Shown here: positions 8,801 to 18,693 of the stretch, one piece after another
Layout: each line of letters begins with the position of its first letter
Position numbering within the stretch: position 1 is the first letter of the stretch
Assembly (NCBI RefSeq): GCF_009759665.1
Contig: NZ_WQNE01000002.1
Span: forward strand, 248,001-312,000
Direction of reading: 5' to 3'
Origin: Bradyrhizobium cajani
Lineage (GTDB): Bacteria; Pseudomonadota; Alphaproteobacteria; Rhizobiales; Xanthobacteraceae
DNA length: 64,000 nucleotides
Program-made: the position numbers and the translations under genes
The notes under the pieces: model-generated
Database searches by the model: none
Seen by the model: the letters and a program-made list of their open reading frames with translations, nothing else
What the model was told of the DNA's origin: nothing

Positions 8801-9103
8801 ATGCAGCTCACTCCGAGAGAGTTCGACAAGCTGCTTGTCTACATGCTGGCCGACGTTGCGCTCAAGCGAAGGGCCAAAGGGCTCAAGCTCAATTATCCGG
8901 AAGCCGTCGCCGTCATATCGGCGGTCGCCCTTGATGGCGCACGTGCCGGGAAGACAATCGAAGACGTTACCAATGAGGCGCGTACCGTCCTGACGAAAGC
9001 CGATGTGATGGATGGAGTCGCCGATCTCATTCCGATGGTGCAGATCGAGGCGGTGTTCACCGACGGCAGCCGCCTGGTCACGGTGCATACGCCAATCCAG
9101 TGA
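8801..9103 (+). CDS. ureA: Urease gamma subunit
   Basis: A 100-residue UreA with the classic opening [20 protein letters not shown] and the block [20 protein letters not shown]. It ends [19 protein letters not shown]. With UreB and UreC it forms the (alpha-beta-gamma)3 enzyme that hydrolyses urea to ammonia and carbamate. The ATG at 8801 is the standard family start; the upstream in-frame ATG at 8696 is outside the conserved protein. First gene of the operon, 20 nt before ureB. Confidence 0.97.
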   Translation: MQLTPREFDKLLVYMLADVALKRRAKGLKLNYPEAVAVISAVALDGARAGKTIEDVTNEARTVLTKADVMDGVADLIPMVQIEAVFTDGSRLVTVHTPIQ

Positions 9104-9123
9104 GTGCGTCATAGGAGGTTGAC

Positions 9124-9561
9124 ATGGCTGGACCAAAAGCGGGCCCCGCTGTTGCCGCCGACATCGACCCGGCGACGGCTGACGTGCCGGTCGGCGGTTA
9201 CGTGTGCAGTCCGGCAGCGATCACATTCGATGCCGATCGCCCGGTGACGACGCTCAAGGTCCGCAATACCGGAGACCGGCCGGTGCAAGTGGGGTCGCAC
9301 TTCCACTTCTTCGAGGTCAATCCTGCGCTGGAATTCGATCGCGCTTCGGCCTTCGGGCTGCACCTGAACATTCCGTCCTCCACGGCAACGCGGTTTGAAC
9401 CCGGCGACGAACGCGAGGTTCAACTCGTGCCCTATGGCGGCAAGCGCGCCGTCTATGGCTTCAACAATCTCGTCGATGGTCCCACCGCCGGTGGGGACGC
9501 CGCCGCGGTCAAATCCAAGGCGGTGGCACAGGCGGCGCAGCGAGGTTTTCGCTCGTCATAA
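9124..9561 (+). CDS. ureB: Urease beta subunit
   Basis: 145 residues. The UreB fold is marked by [40 protein letters not shown] and [20 protein letters not shown] followed by VYGFN. Compared with typical UreB (about 100-110 residues) it carries an N-terminal extension ([20 protein letters not shown]) and a longer C-terminal tail. An AGGAGG site lies just before the ATG. It sits between ureA and ureC in the structural part of the operon. Confidence 0.96.
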   Translation: MAGPKAGPAVAADIDPATADVPVGGYVCSPAAITFDADRPVTTLKVRNTGDRPVQVGSHFHFFEVNPALEFDRASAFGLHLNIPSSTATRFEPGDEREVQLVPYGGKRAVYGFNNLVDGPTAGGDAAAVKSKAVAQAAQRGFRSS

Positions 9562-9594
9562 ACGAAGGCGTGCAACGCAGGTCTGAGGGTCACC

Positions 9595-11316
9595 ATGGCT
9601 ACCATCTCTCGGCAGGAATATGTCGGCCTCTTCGGCCCGACGACGGGTGATCGCATCCGCCTCGGCGATACGGGCCTGTTCGTCGAGATCGAGCGCGACC
9701 TGCGCGGCGGCTACGGCGATGAAATCGTCTTCGGCGGCGGCAAGAGCATGCGCGAGGGCATGGGCATCGACAATCAGCTGACGCGGGCGGCTGGCGCTCC
9801 CGACCTCGTCATCACCAACGTGACCGTGATCGACGCGGTGCTGGGTGTGGTGAAGGCGGATGTGGGCATCAGGGATGGCCGCATCTGTGCGATCGGCAAG
9901 GCCGGCAACCCGCAGACAATGGATCGGGTAACGCCCGGCCTGGAGGTCGGCCTCGCCACCGACGCCATCTCGGGCTCGCATCTGATCCTGACGGCCGCCG
10001 GGATCGACACGCACATTCATTTCATTTCTCCGCAGCAGGCGGAGGCGGCGCTCTCCAATGGCACCACGACGTTGATCGGCGGCGGCACGGGCCCTTCGGA
10101 CGGCTCCAACGCGACGACGGTGACGTCGGGTCCCGGGAACATCAAGATGATGTTGCGCGCATTCGAGAACTGGCCAATCAACGTCGGCATTCTCGGCAAG
10201 GGGCACGGACACGGCAAGGCGGCTCTGATCGAGCAGATCGAGGCCGGCGCGGTTGGCGTGAAGTGCCACGAGGATTGGGGCACCACCCCGGCGGTGCTTC
10301 GGTCCGCGCTCACCGTCGCCGACGAGACGGACACCCAGGTGTGCATCCATACCGACACGTTGAACGAATCCGGTTTCGTCGATGATTCGATCGCGGCGTT
10401 CGAGGGCAGGACGGTTCATTCGTTCCATACCGAAGGGTCCGGCGGTGGTCATGCACCGGATATCATCAAGATCGCCGGCCTTCCCAACGTCCTGCCGTCT
10501 TCGACCAACCCCACGCTCCCCTACGGCATCAATTCGCAGGCCGAGCTCTATGACATGATCATGGTGTGCCACCACCTCAGCCCCGACATCCCGTCGGATG
10601 TCGCATTCACCGAGAGCCGCATCCGCGCCGAAACCATCGCCGCGGAAAACGTGCTTCAGGACCTCGGCGTCATCTCGATGTTCTCGAGCGATTCGCAGGC
10701 CATGGGACGCATCGGGGAATGCTGGCTGCGTTGCATCCAGACCGCCGATGCGATGAAGACCGGGCGCGGCAAGCTGCCGGAGGACGCGGCGGGCAACGAC
10801 AATTTCCGGGTGCTGCGTTACGTCGCCAAGATCACGATCAACCCGGCGATCGCGCACGGCCTTGCCGACGTGCTGGGCTCGGTCGAGGTCGGCAAGATCG
10901 CCGACCTCGTGCTGTGGGAGCCCGGGTTCTTCGGCGCAAAGCCCAAGATCGTCATCAAGAATGGCTTCATCAGCTGGGCCGTGATGGGCGATCCGAACGC
11001 GTCGCTGCCGACGCCGCAGCCCACCTATTATCGGCCCATGTTCGGTGCCTACGGCGATGCGCTGGCGGCCAACTGTATCACGTTCGTCTCCGGCGCCGCG
11101 CATGCCGCCGGGATCAAGGAGCAGCTGGGGCTCCGCCGGCAGGTGATGCCGGTGAGAAACGTGCGCAGGATCGGCAAGCGCGACATGATCCGAAATACCG
11201 GCACGCCCAACATTGAAGTGAGCCCGGAGACCTTCGCAGTGACCGTCGACGGAAAGCACGCGACCGTGCCGCCCCTGAAGACGATCTCGCTGAACCAGAA
11301 ATATTTCTTCAGCTGA
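9595..11316 (+). CDS. ureC: Urease alpha (catalytic) subunit
   Basis: 573 residues, full length. Nickel ligands are in place: H140 and H142 in DTHIHF, the carbamylated lysine K223 in [13 protein letters not shown], and downstream histidines in [19 protein letters not shown]. The active-site flap cysteine and histidine are C325 and H326 in MVCHHLSPD. The enzyme is cytoplasmic and releases ammonia from urea. K-C-H replaces the commoner K-I-H at the carbamylation site. The gene lies between ureB and ureE and is expected to be active. Confidence 0.98.
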   Translation: MATISRQEYVGLFGPTTGDRIRLGDTGLFVEIERDLRGGYGDEIVFGGGKSMREGMGIDNQLTRAAGAPDLVITNVTVIDAVLGVVKADVGIRDGRICAIGKAGNPQTMDRVTPGLEVGLATDAISGSHLILTAAGIDTHIHFISPQQAEAALSNGTTTLIGGGTGPSDGSNATTVTSGPGNIKMMLRAFENWPINVGILGKGHGHGKAALIEQIEAGAVGVKCHEDWGTTPAVLRSALTVADETDTQVCIHTDTLNESGFVDDSIAAFEGRTVHSFHTEGSGGGHAPDIIKIAGLPNVLPSSTNPTLPYGINSQAELYDMIMVCHHLSPDIPSDVAFTESRIRAETIAAENVLQDLGVISMFSSDSQAMGRIGECWLRCIQTADAMKTGRGKLPEDAAGNDNFRVLRYVAKITINPAIAHGLADVLGSVEVGKIADLVLWEPGFFGAKPKIVIKNGFISWAVMGDPNASLPTPQPTYYRPMFGAYGDALAANCITFVSGAAHAAGIKEQLGLRRQVMPVRNVRRIGKRDMIRNTGTPNIEVSPETFAVTVDGKHATVPPLKTISLNQKYFFS

Positions 11317-11326
11317 GGAGTGCACG

Positions 11327-12016
11327 GTGATCCTCATCAAGACCGTTCTGGGCAATATCGACGAGCCTGCATGGGCCGCGCGTCTTGCCACCGCCAGTAT
11401 CGACCTGATGGAAATCGACCAATGGGAAGCGCAGAAGAGCCGCTTCCGCAAGACGACCGCGAACGGGGCAGAGCTTGCCGTTTCGGTCGACCGCGGCACG
11501 CACATCCGCGACGGCGACGTGCTGGTCTGGGATGCGCAGGGTCTCGCGGCGATCGTCGTACGCATCGAGCTGCGTGACGTGATGATCGTGCATCTGGATG
11601 GCCTGGCGAGGCTCGCTCCCGACGTCGCCATGCGCACCTGCGTCGAACTGGGCCACGCGATGGGAAATCAGCATTGGCCGGCGCTGGTCAAGGACAACGT
11701 CGTCTATGTTCCGCTCACCGTCGATCGCAAGGTCATGACGTCCGTGATGAATACCTACCGTTTCGAGGTGATTCGTTACGAGTTCGTGCCCGGTCGCGAG
11801 GTTGTTCCTTACCTGGCTCCACATGAATCACGCCGGCTCTTCGGTGGCGCCGAAGGCCCGGTGCACTCCCATACACATGAGGACTACGCCGGTATCGACG
11901 AGACTGGACGTGCATACGGACACCCGCCGTTGCATGTCCACGCCCATTCGGGAGCCGGCTCCCACGAACACACATCGCCGGCCATGACCGGTTCCGCGCA
12001 TGATCATCGAGAATGA
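11327..12016 (+). CDS. ureE: Urease accessory protein UreE, nickel chaperone
   Basis: 229 residues with a GTG start at 11327 preceded by GAGGAG. The N-terminal UreE fold is followed by a long histidine-rich tail (HSHTHEDY, HPPLHVHAHSG, SHEHTSP, HDHRE), which stores or delivers Ni2+ to the apo-urease with UreG. It starts 10 nt after ureC, and its end overlaps ureF by 17 nt, pointing to translational coupling. Confidence 0.95.
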   Translation: MILIKTVLGNIDEPAWAARLATASIDLMEIDQWEAQKSRFRKTTANGAELAVSVDRGTHIRDGDVLVWDAQGLAAIVVRIELRDVMIVHLDGLARLAPDVAMRTCVELGHAMGNQHWPALVKDNVVYVPLTVDRKVMTSVMNTYRFEVIRYEFVPGREVVPYLAPHESRRLFGGAEGPVHSHTHEDYAGIDETGRAYGHPPLHVHAHSGAGSHEHTSPAMTGSAHDHRE

Positions 12017-12719
12017 CGCCGACAACGCATCCAGAACCGCCGCCCTGCTCGCGCGGGCCCTGCAGTTTGGCGATTCGATGTTCCCGATCGGCGCATTCTC
12101 GTTTTCGTCCGGCCTGGAATCCGCCATTCAGAAAAGCGTCGTCATCGATGCGGCGACGCTCGGCGCGTTCACGCGCACCGCGGTCGAGCAGGCGGCGCGC
12201 GGCGACGGCATCGCGCTGATCGCCGCACATCGCGCGGCAGCTGCCGGCGACCTCGATGCTCTCACGCGCGTGGATTCGCAGGTCTATGCGCGCAAGCTTT
12301 CGGACGAGGCCCGGGCGATGTCGGTCCGCATGGGCAAGAAGTTCACCGAGATGGGTGTGGAGGTGGTCGGCGCACCGCTGCTTCATGCCTGGCGCCACCG
12401 CATTGAAACGTCCGTTACCCCCGGTTGCTATCCCGTGGCACTGGCAGTCAATTTCGCCGCGCAGGGCCTGCCCGCCCGCCAGGCATTCGTCGTGCACCAG
12501 TACGGTGTTGCGGCAACGATCCTCGGGGCAGCCTTGCGGCTGATGAAGGTCAGCCACGTCGAGACACAGAAGATTCTGTACGTGCTCTCCGGGCAATCGG
12601 ACGGGATGTACGCGACGGCCGCCGCGGCACGGTTGTCGGACATGGCAGGCTTTGCGCCGCTCACGGAAATCCTGGCCGCCGTCCACACGCGCGCGCATGT
12701 GCGCCTGTTCATGAGTTGA
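12000..12719 (+). CDS. ureF: Urease accessory protein UreF
   Basis: 239 residues. Typical UreF blocks are LQFGDSMFPIGAFSFSSGLE near the start, MGKKFTEMG in the middle, and GCYPVALAVNFAAQGLPARQ in the second half. UreF joins UreD on the apo-urease and recruits the GTPase UreG for nickel insertion. It overlaps ureE and is followed 19 nt later by ureG. Confidence 0.94.
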   Translation: MIIENDADNASRTAALLARALQFGDSMFPIGAFSFSSGLESAIQKSVVIDAATLGAFTRTAVEQAARGDGIALIAAHRAAAAGDLDALTRVDSQVYARKLSDEARAMSVRMGKKFTEMGVEVVGAPLLHAWRHRIETSVTPGCYPVALAVNFAAQGLPARQAFVVHQYGVAATILGAALRLMKVSHVETQKILYVLSGQSDGMYATAAAARLSDMAGFAPLTEILAAVHTRAHVRLFMS

Positions 12720-12738
12720 CGTGAATGGAGCTCCTTGA

Positions 12739-13380
12739 ATGTCGAAGAATATCACGCGCATCGGCATCGGCGGCCCGGTCGGGTCGGGCAAAACCGCGAT
12801 CGTGGAAGCCATCACACCGCGTTTGCTCGATCTGGGCATCAAGGTGCTCATCATCACCAATGACGTCGTAACGACCGAAGACGCCAAGCACGTTCAGCGA
12901 ACCCTCAAGGGCGTTCTGCTCCAGGAACGCATCATCGGCGTCGAGACCGGGGCCTGCCCTCATACCGCGGTGCGCGAAGACCCCAGCATGAACCTCGCCG
13001 CAGTCGAGGATATGGAGCGGCGGTTTCCGGACAGCGATGTCGTGCTGATCGAAAGCGGAGGCGACAACCTGACGCTGACCTTCTCGCCGGCTCTGGTCGA
13101 CTATTTCATCTATGTGATCGATGTCGCCGCCGGCGACAAGATTCCCCGCAAGAACGGACCCGGGATCACGCATTCCGACATCCTCGTCATCAACAAGACC
13201 GATCTTGCACCCCATGTCGGGGCCAGTCTTGACGTGATGAAGCAGGATTCGAGGATGATGCGCGGCAGCAAGCCGTTCCTCTTCACGAACTGCAAGACCG
13301 GGGAAGGCATTCCGCAGTTGGTCGCCCTGATCGAGCGCGAGTTTCTGTTCGACATCAATCCACGGGCCCGATCAGCATGA
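12739..13380 (+). CDS. ureG: Urease accessory GTPase UreG
   Basis: 213 residues with a P-loop [15 protein letters not shown] near residue 10, the metal-binding switch region [16 protein letters not shown], the block [17 protein letters not shown], and [10 protein letters not shown] for guanine recognition. It hydrolyses GTP during nickel loading of urease. The stop codon overlaps the ureD start (ATGA). Confidence 0.97.
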   Translation: MSKNITRIGIGGPVGSGKTAIVEAITPRLLDLGIKVLIITNDVVTTEDAKHVQRTLKGVLLQERIIGVETGACPHTAVREDPSMNLAAVEDMERRFPDSDVVLIESGGDNLTLTFSPALVDYFIYVIDVAAGDKIPRKNGPGITHSDILVINKTDLAPHVGASLDVMKQDSRMMRGSKPFLFTNCKTGEGIPQLVALIEREFLFDINPRARSA

Positions 13381-14327
13381 TACCGGCGGCCTTCCCTCCC
13401 TGGGCCCGCGCCGAATCGCTCGGCGCCTCGATGCCGGAGTTCGCCTCCTTCCAGGATGAGCCGCTGCAGATGAGGAGTGGCTCTGTCGGCAAGACGGGCT
13501 TCCTGCGTCTGGGCTTCGAGCGCCGCTCTCTCCGGACGATCCTGGCGACGCTGGAGCGCCGCGCGCCCTACATGGTGCAGCGCGCGCTGCATTGTGACGA
13601 GGAAATGCCCGGCCTCGCCTGCGTGTTCCTCATCACCACCACGGGCTGCGTACTGCAGGGAGACAGGCTCGCTCTGGACGTCGCCCTCGGTCCGTGCGCG
13701 CAGGCGCATCTCACCTCGCAGTCGGCAACCAAGATTCACGCGATGGATGCCAACTACGCGGCGCAAAGCCAGACGATTACGCTTGCCGACGACGCATATC
13801 TGGAATTTCTTCCCGATCCGGTGATCCCGCACCGGCACGCGCGGTTTCTCAGTGACACACAGATCTCCGTTGCTCCGTCGGCGACCCTCCTCCTTTCGGA
13901 AATCATCCAGCCGGGCCGCAAGCACCATCATCCAGACGAGTGCTTCGGTGCGACCGTGCTGTCGCTATCAACGTCGGCTGTGCGGCCCGATGGTCGGGCC
14001 CTGTTCGCGGAGAGGCTGGTGGTCGAGCCGCGGCGATATGCAATGCGGCAGACCGGCGCGATGGACTCCTTCGACGTGTTCGCCAACGTGATCCTGTGCG
14101 CTCCCAAGGACAAGGCCGAGCGCATCCACGAGCGCGTGGGGGCCGATGTGAATTTCGCGGATGGCGTGGCGTTCGGCGCCTGTCGTCTGCCCAACGATGC
14201 CGGCCTGATCTTCAAGGTGTTGGGCCGCGAAACCGCGCAGGTGAAGGCCAAGGTTCGCGAGTTCTGGGAGATCGTTCGCAGGGAGATCATCGGCGCCGCG
14301 TTACCTCCGCGCTATCTATGGCGCTAA
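13377..14327 (+). CDS. ureD: Urease accessory protein UreD
   Basis: 316 residues. UreD features include [53 protein letters not shown] and [17 protein letters not shown] sequence ([14 protein letters not shown]). UreD is the scaffold between apo-urease and UreF/UreG. Its position after ureG, rather than before ureA, is the ure2-type order known from Brucella. The start overlaps the ureG stop. Confidence 0.93.
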   Translation: MIPAAFPPWARAESLGASMPEFASFQDEPLQMRSGSVGKTGFLRLGFERRSLRTILATLERRAPYMVQRALHCDEEMPGLACVFLITTTGCVLQGDRLALDVALGPCAQAHLTSQSATKIHAMDANYAAQSQTITLADDAYLEFLPDPVIPHRHARFLSDTQISVAPSATLLLSEIIQPGRKHHHPDECFGATVLSLSTSAVRPDGRALFAERLVVEPRRYAMRQTGAMDSFDVFANVILCAPKDKAERIHERVGADVNFADGVAFGACRLPNDAGLIFKVLGRETAQVKAKVREFWEIVRREIIGAALPPRYLWR

Positions 14328-14454
14328 AGCGCGATGAGATGAGGATGAATCATCATCGCGCTTCAGGTTGTTGTTTGAGCATGATCTCCGCGCAAACGCG
14401 TTCCGCGTTTGTCGCGAGGGAAAACCGCTTCGCACTTTTCCGGATCATGCTCTA
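14326..14454. repeat. Bradyrhizobium-type palindromic intergenic repeat
   Basis: Two inverted-repeat units lie in tandem. The first is AAGCGCGATGA...TCATCATCGCGCTT. The second begins GAGCATGATCTCCGCGCAAA and ends TTTTCCGGATCATGCTC. I recognise this element as one scattered through Bradyrhizobium and Rhodopseudomonas genomes. It sits between ureD and the urea channel gene and could modulate or partly stop transcription there. Confidence 0.7.
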
Positions 14455-14491
14455 GCCCAGCGCGGGTGCCGGCAAGTTGGAGGAGGCAGCT

Positions 14492-15508
14492 ATGGAACAG
14501 ATCCTGGCAAAGTGGGAGAGCCTCGCCGCATCGTCAGGCGCATTGCGGTTCCTGGACATCAATTTGCGCAGCATTGGGCAAGTCATGTTTCAGAACAACC
14601 CGCTGACCGGGATCCTTTTCCTTGCCGCGATCGCCTGGGGGTCCTATGCGGCCGGCGCCCCCCGCGTGGCAATTGCGGGCGTCGTCGCGGTCGTCGTCGC
14701 AAACCTGGTCGCGGAGCTGCTTCACGTCGAGACCGAGTCGCTCCATGCCGGGCTCTACGGCTTCAACGGCATCCTCGTCGGCCTTGCGCTGGCGACGTTC
14801 CTGGCTCCCGGAGCGCTGCTTTGGGTGTACGTCATGCTGGGGGCGGCCGTATCCGTCGTCGTGATGCTGGGGACGACCAACGTCGTCAAGCCATGGGGTG
14901 GCGCTCTCACATTTCCGTTCGTGATCACGACATGGCTTCTCTTGCTGGCCACGTATGGATTTTCCGGCCTTGCGGGAACGGCCCTGCCGACCGGCAACGT
15001 TGTGACCGCATTCCAGCCCTACCAGGGAAGTCCGCTCCAGCTCATCGAGCTCACCCAGGGCGTGTTCCTCAGCATCTCGCAAGTCTTCCTGAAGGCCAGC
15101 AGCGTCGCGGCGCTGCTCCTGCTCGTCGGGCTCGCCGTAAGCTCGCTCGCGAGCGCCGCCTTCGCTCTTGGAGGTGCGATACTGGCTGTGCTGACGGCCC
15201 ATCTTTTCGGCGCCGAGAGTGACCTGATCACCGGCGGCCTCCTTGGATTCAGCCCGGTCCTGACGGCGATCGCGCTCGGGACCGTCTTCTATCAGCCGAG
15301 CTGGCGCGTCGTGGTCTACACGGCCCTCGCCACGGTGTTCACGGTGATCGTGCAGGCGGCCTTGAACGTCGCGCTGACGCCGTTCGCCATTCCGGCTCTG
15401 ACAGCGCCGTTCGTGCTGGTGACGTGGCTGTTCCTGTTGCCGCGGCAACGCCTGGAGGGAGCGCCTGCCGTCGCCCGCGACAACGAAAGGCCTGCGGCCG
15501 TAGCTTGA
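14492..15508 (+). CDS. Urea transporter (UT family, UreT-like)
   Basis: 338 residues with about ten hydrophobic segments in two homologous halves. Each half carries a UT signature: GLYGFNGILVGLALATF in the first and LITGGLLGFSPVLTAIALGT in the second. NPLTGILFLAAI is also typical. UT proteins are channel-like urea facilitators of the inner membrane. A GGAGGAGG site lies 6 nt before the ATG. Placed after ureD, it completes the ureABCEFGDT arrangement and would feed urea to the enzyme. Confidence 0.88.
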   Translation: MEQILAKWESLAASSGALRFLDINLRSIGQVMFQNNPLTGILFLAAIAWGSYAAGAPRVAIAGVVAVVVANLVAELLHVETESLHAGLYGFNGILVGLALATFLAPGALLWVYVMLGAAVSVVVMLGTTNVVKPWGGALTFPFVITTWLLLLATYGFSGLAGTALPTGNVVTAFQPYQGSPLQLIELTQGVFLSISQVFLKASSVAALLLLVGLAVSSLASAAFALGGAILAVLTAHLFGAESDLITGGLLGFSPVLTAIALGTVFYQPSWRVVVYTALATVFTVIVQAALNVALTPFAIPALTAPFVLVTWLFLLPRQRLEGAPAVARDNERPAAVA

Positions 15509-15556
15509 TCCTCATCATGGTCGTTCGGCAGCGTGAGTTATCGAAGGAATTGAACG

Positions 15557-17002
15557 ATGGGACTCATCGGGATCTTGCTTGGCCTGGCCCTGCTGATGTG
15601 GCTCGCATACCGGGGGGTGAGTGTCCTGCTGGTCTCCCCACTGGCGGCGCTCATTGCAGCCGTGTTCTCGGGCGAACCGCTGCTCGCCCACTGGACGCAG
15701 ACGTTCATGAGCGGGGCGGCGCGGTTCGTCGCGCAGTGGTTTCCCATGTTCATGCTGGGCGGGTTGTTCGGAAAGCTCATGGGCGACAGTGGCTCGATCA
15801 GCTCCATCGCGCGGTATCTGACCGACAAGTTGGGAACCAGCCGCACGGTGCTCGCGGTGGTGATCGCGTCGGCCATCGTGACTTACGGCGGGGTGAGTGT
15901 GTTCGTCGCATTCTTTGTGCTGGTGCCCATGGCCCACGAGATGTTCCGGGCCGCGGACGTCCCGCGCCGGTTGTTGCCGGCAACCGTCGGACTTGGTGCA
16001 TTCACGTTCACCATGTCAGTGATGCCGGGCACCCCTTCGGTCAACAACGCCATTCCGATGCCGTACTTCGGCACCACCACCTTCGCGGCGCCCGGGCTGA
16101 GCATCATCGCATCGGCTATCATCTTCGTCTTCGGCATGTGGTGGCTCGGCCGGGTTGAGGCGGCGGCGCGCAAGGCCGGTGAAGGCTATGGTGGCGAGGC
16201 GGAGACCGCTCCGGTCGTCAGCGAGATGGTTCGCGAGCAGGCAGCGCCCGCGGGCGACTTCGACCCGGCCGAATTGCCGCATGGCAAGCAGGCCGAGCGC
16301 GGGCCCTCCTTTGCTGTGGCCGTGCTGCCCATCGTCGTCGTGATCGTCACGAATTTCCTGATGTCGCTCATCGTATTCCCGAGGCTCGATTTCTCGTTTT
16401 TGTCCGAGGAGCAGTGGGGCGGTACGACGATCGGGGCCGTGTCCGGCGTCTGGTCGGTTATCGTGGCGCTCGCGGCGGCAAACCTGACCGTCCTTTTCCT
16501 CAACCTGCGACGCCTGCCGTCCCTCCGCGAAAGTCTCGACGCGGGTGCGAATTCGGCAGCCTTGCCCATGCTCATGATCGCCAGTCTTGTCGGCTTCGGC
16601 GCGGTCGTCGCCGCGTTGCCGGCATTCACGACGGTGCGCGACGCGGTCTTCGGGATTGCCGGAGGACCGCTGGTCTCATTGTCCGTCTCCATGAATGTGC
16701 TGGCAGGGCTGACCGGTACGGCCTCCGGCGGTATGGCGATCGTTCTCAATGCGTTTGGCGACGACTTCTTGCGTCTTGGCGCGGAGCATCACATCGCCCC
16801 CGAATTGATGCATCGCATAACAACGATGAGTGCCGGTACCCTTGACGCCCTTCCCCACAACGGCACGGTGCTGCTGCTGTTGCAGATCAGCGGCCTCACT
16901 CATCGCGAAAGCTATCTCGACATGGTGATGACCGTGATCGTCAGTTGCATTATCGCACTCGTCGCGGTCCTCATCCTGGGGTCGGTTTTTGGATCGTTTT
17001 GA
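15557..17002 (+). CDS. GntP-type permease
   Basis: 481 residues and about 12 membrane segments. Family blocks are VAQWFPMFMLGGLFGKLMGD, YGGVSVFVAFFVLVPMAHEM, VMPGTPSVNNAIPMPYFGTT and GLTGTASGGMAIVLNAFGDD. GntP members import gluconate, hydroxybutyrate or similar organic acids with protons. It starts 48 nt after the urea channel gene on the same strand, so it may be the last gene of the urease transcript. A metabolic link to urea is not obvious. Family call firm, substrate unknown. Confidence 0.85.
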   Translation: MGLIGILLGLALLMWLAYRGVSVLLVSPLAALIAAVFSGEPLLAHWTQTFMSGAARFVAQWFPMFMLGGLFGKLMGDSGSISSIARYLTDKLGTSRTVLAVVIASAIVTYGGVSVFVAFFVLVPMAHEMFRAADVPRRLLPATVGLGAFTFTMSVMPGTPSVNNAIPMPYFGTTTFAAPGLSIIASAIIFVFGMWWLGRVEAAARKAGEGYGGEAETAPVVSEMVREQAAPAGDFDPAELPHGKQAERGPSFAVAVLPIVVVIVTNFLMSLIVFPRLDFSFLSEEQWGGTTIGAVSGVWSVIVALAAANLTVLFLNLRRLPSLRESLDAGANSAALPMLMIASLVGFGAVVAALPAFTTVRDAVFGIAGGPLVSLSVSMNVLAGLTGTASGGMAIVLNAFGDDFLRLGAEHHIAPELMHRITTMSAGTLDALPHNGTVLLLLQISGLTHRESYLDMVMTVIVSCIIALVAVLILGSVFGSF

Positions 17003-17032
17003 CCGCTGTGGTTCGAAAGTCGAAGCACACGC

Positions 17033-18190
17033 TCAGCCGCCGATCCCGGGCGCAGGCAAGGGAGGCGACTTTGGCTTGTCGGCCTTCTTGGACCAAGAGC
17101 GGTAGTAAGCGACTGCGGTCAACAACGCGACGCCGGCAACGCTCACTGCAATCTGCATCCAGATCGCGCCGGAGATCTCGACGAGGATGACGTGAGCCCC
17201 GACCGCGAGGAAGACACCGACACAGAAGACTTCGAGCGATTGTTGGCCGCACTTGATCAGCGGTTGAAAGATCGGCCAGTCGAAGCCCGGCCAGTCACGC
17301 GGCAGGCACCGGGTGATGAAAAAGGCAAGAACGATGAAATGGACAAGACGGTAGGGTGCCAGGTTGGTCTTGTCGTTGGGATTGAATGCATCGTAGAGCC
17401 ATGTCGGCATCAGCTCGGCGATCTCCGGAAATCGCCCCGCCATCGTCATGACGAGCGCAAACAGCAAGTAGGCGCCGCCGAGCCAAAGCAACGCGCGCGA
17501 CCGGATCAATGGCTTCGCCAGGGTCGAGCCGCCGAGTGCGAACCATCCGCCGAATATGAAGAGAAACTGCCAGCAGAACGGATTGAAGTACCAGTATCCC
17601 GTCGGGAATGCGGCCAGATTCCAACCGAAATGGCGTGCCGCGAGGTACAGAAGGAATGAGGCCGCGAGCGTCAGGTTCGGCAGCCGCAACATGATCCAGA
17701 GAACCGGCGGAAAGGCGGCCATCAGCAGGATATAGAGAGGCAGCACGTCCATGTTGACGGGTTTGAACGCGAGGATCAGTCCCTGATAGAGGGTTTCTGC
17801 CGGATCGGCCATGAATCCGGCAACGTTGAACTCATGCTCGAGATTTGGATCGCCGTAGCGGTGCGCAAGATATCCGATCTCGGCGATGTACATCACGAGC
17901 AGGACAATGTGCGCCACGTAGATTTGCCACGCTCGCCTGATGAGACGAGTTCCTCCGATGACGAAGCCTCGCCCAAGCATAATGCGCGCATAGACGAATG
18001 AGGCCGTATAGCCGGAGATGAAGACGAACAGATCGGCCGCATCGCTGAACCCGAAATTGCGCGGGGTGAGCCAGTTCACCACGTTGTTCGGTATATGGTC
18101 GAGGTAGATCGCCCAGTTGGCGAAACCGCGCAGCAGATCGAGGCGATAGTCGCGGCCCTTCGGCGGCAGTTGCGCTCGGATTCTCATCAT
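17033..18190 (-). CDS. OpgC-like membrane acyltransferase
   Basis: About 385 residues and ten transmembrane segments. OpgC-family landmarks are YRLDLLRGFANWAIYLDHIP, FGFSDAADLFVFISGYTASF, VLPLYILLMAAFPP and YWYFNPFCWQFLFIFGGWFA. In other bacteria OpgC adds succinyl groups to osmoregulated periplasmic glucans. I start at the ATG at 18190 (MMRIRA), where a GGTGG site precedes it. An in-frame ATG at 18283 would add a non-conserved tail. It converges on the GntP gene with a 30-nt gap. Confidence 0.82.
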   Translation of the reverse strand: MMRIRAQLPPKGRDYRLDLLRGFANWAIYLDHIPNNVVNWLTPRNFGFSDAADLFVFISGYTASFVYARIMLGRGFVIGGTRLIRRAWQIYVAHIVLLVMYIAEIGYLAHRYGDPNLEHEFNVAGFMADPAETLYQGLILAFKPVNMDVLPLYILLMAAFPPVLWIMLRLPNLTLAASFLLYLAARHFGWNLAAFPTGYWYFNPFCWQFLFIFGGWFALGGSTLAKPLIRSRALLWLGGAYLLFALVMTMAGRFPEIAELMPTWLYDAFNPNDKTNLAPYRLVHFIVLAFFITRCLPRDWPGFDWPIFQPLIKCGQQSLEVFCVGVFLAVGAHVILVEISGAIWMQIAVSVAGVALLTAVAYYRSWSKKADKPKSPPLPAPGIGG

Positions 18191-18693
18191 GCTGCCACCC
18201 GATCGACCTCGCAGGCTGTTGCAGTTCGCGGAGGGCTCTGGCTCCGGATCGGCGGGCTGACCGGCAGCAAGCCGACCGATCATACTGATCGCAGCCGGCA
18301 GGGGTGATCCAACAAAACCCCGAGATTTACTGGCGAATGTACCAACGTCGCCGTGGCCGCTCGGGTTGCCATCATGCCAGCCTGGGCGCCAACGCGCCGC
18401 ATCGCAGATGGGATCTCGTCATCCGTTCATCCCATGGGAATATTCCGCCCCGTCGCTCGGGGGTTTCATCCGATGCCGGAGCCATCGGCCCGAAGCTACC
18501 ATTCCCGCGCGTGCCGATCGAACGATCATCGCGCACATCAGGAGCACGGCATGACGGCGGCCTATGACAGCGGATGCACATCGAAGCTCTGGGTCCTCCT
18601 CCGCTGTGGGTCCGCATGCTCCCCTGGCATCATGCTGGCTGGTCTTCGCGCTTCAGTCCGTGCGGAAGACTGCGTAGCAAATAGGAGAAAACA
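18191..18693. other. Intergenic region with no recognised gene
   Basis: Several short overlapping frames exist, but none looks like a known protein or has a convincing ribosome site. It probably contains the promoters of the divergent OpgC-like and Trp/Gly-rich genes. Confidence 0.5.

Noticed and set aside
9556..11637. 693-codon minus-strand frame opposite ureC
   Set aside because: ureC on the plus strand is unmistakable with all nickel ligands; the opposite frame has no domain.
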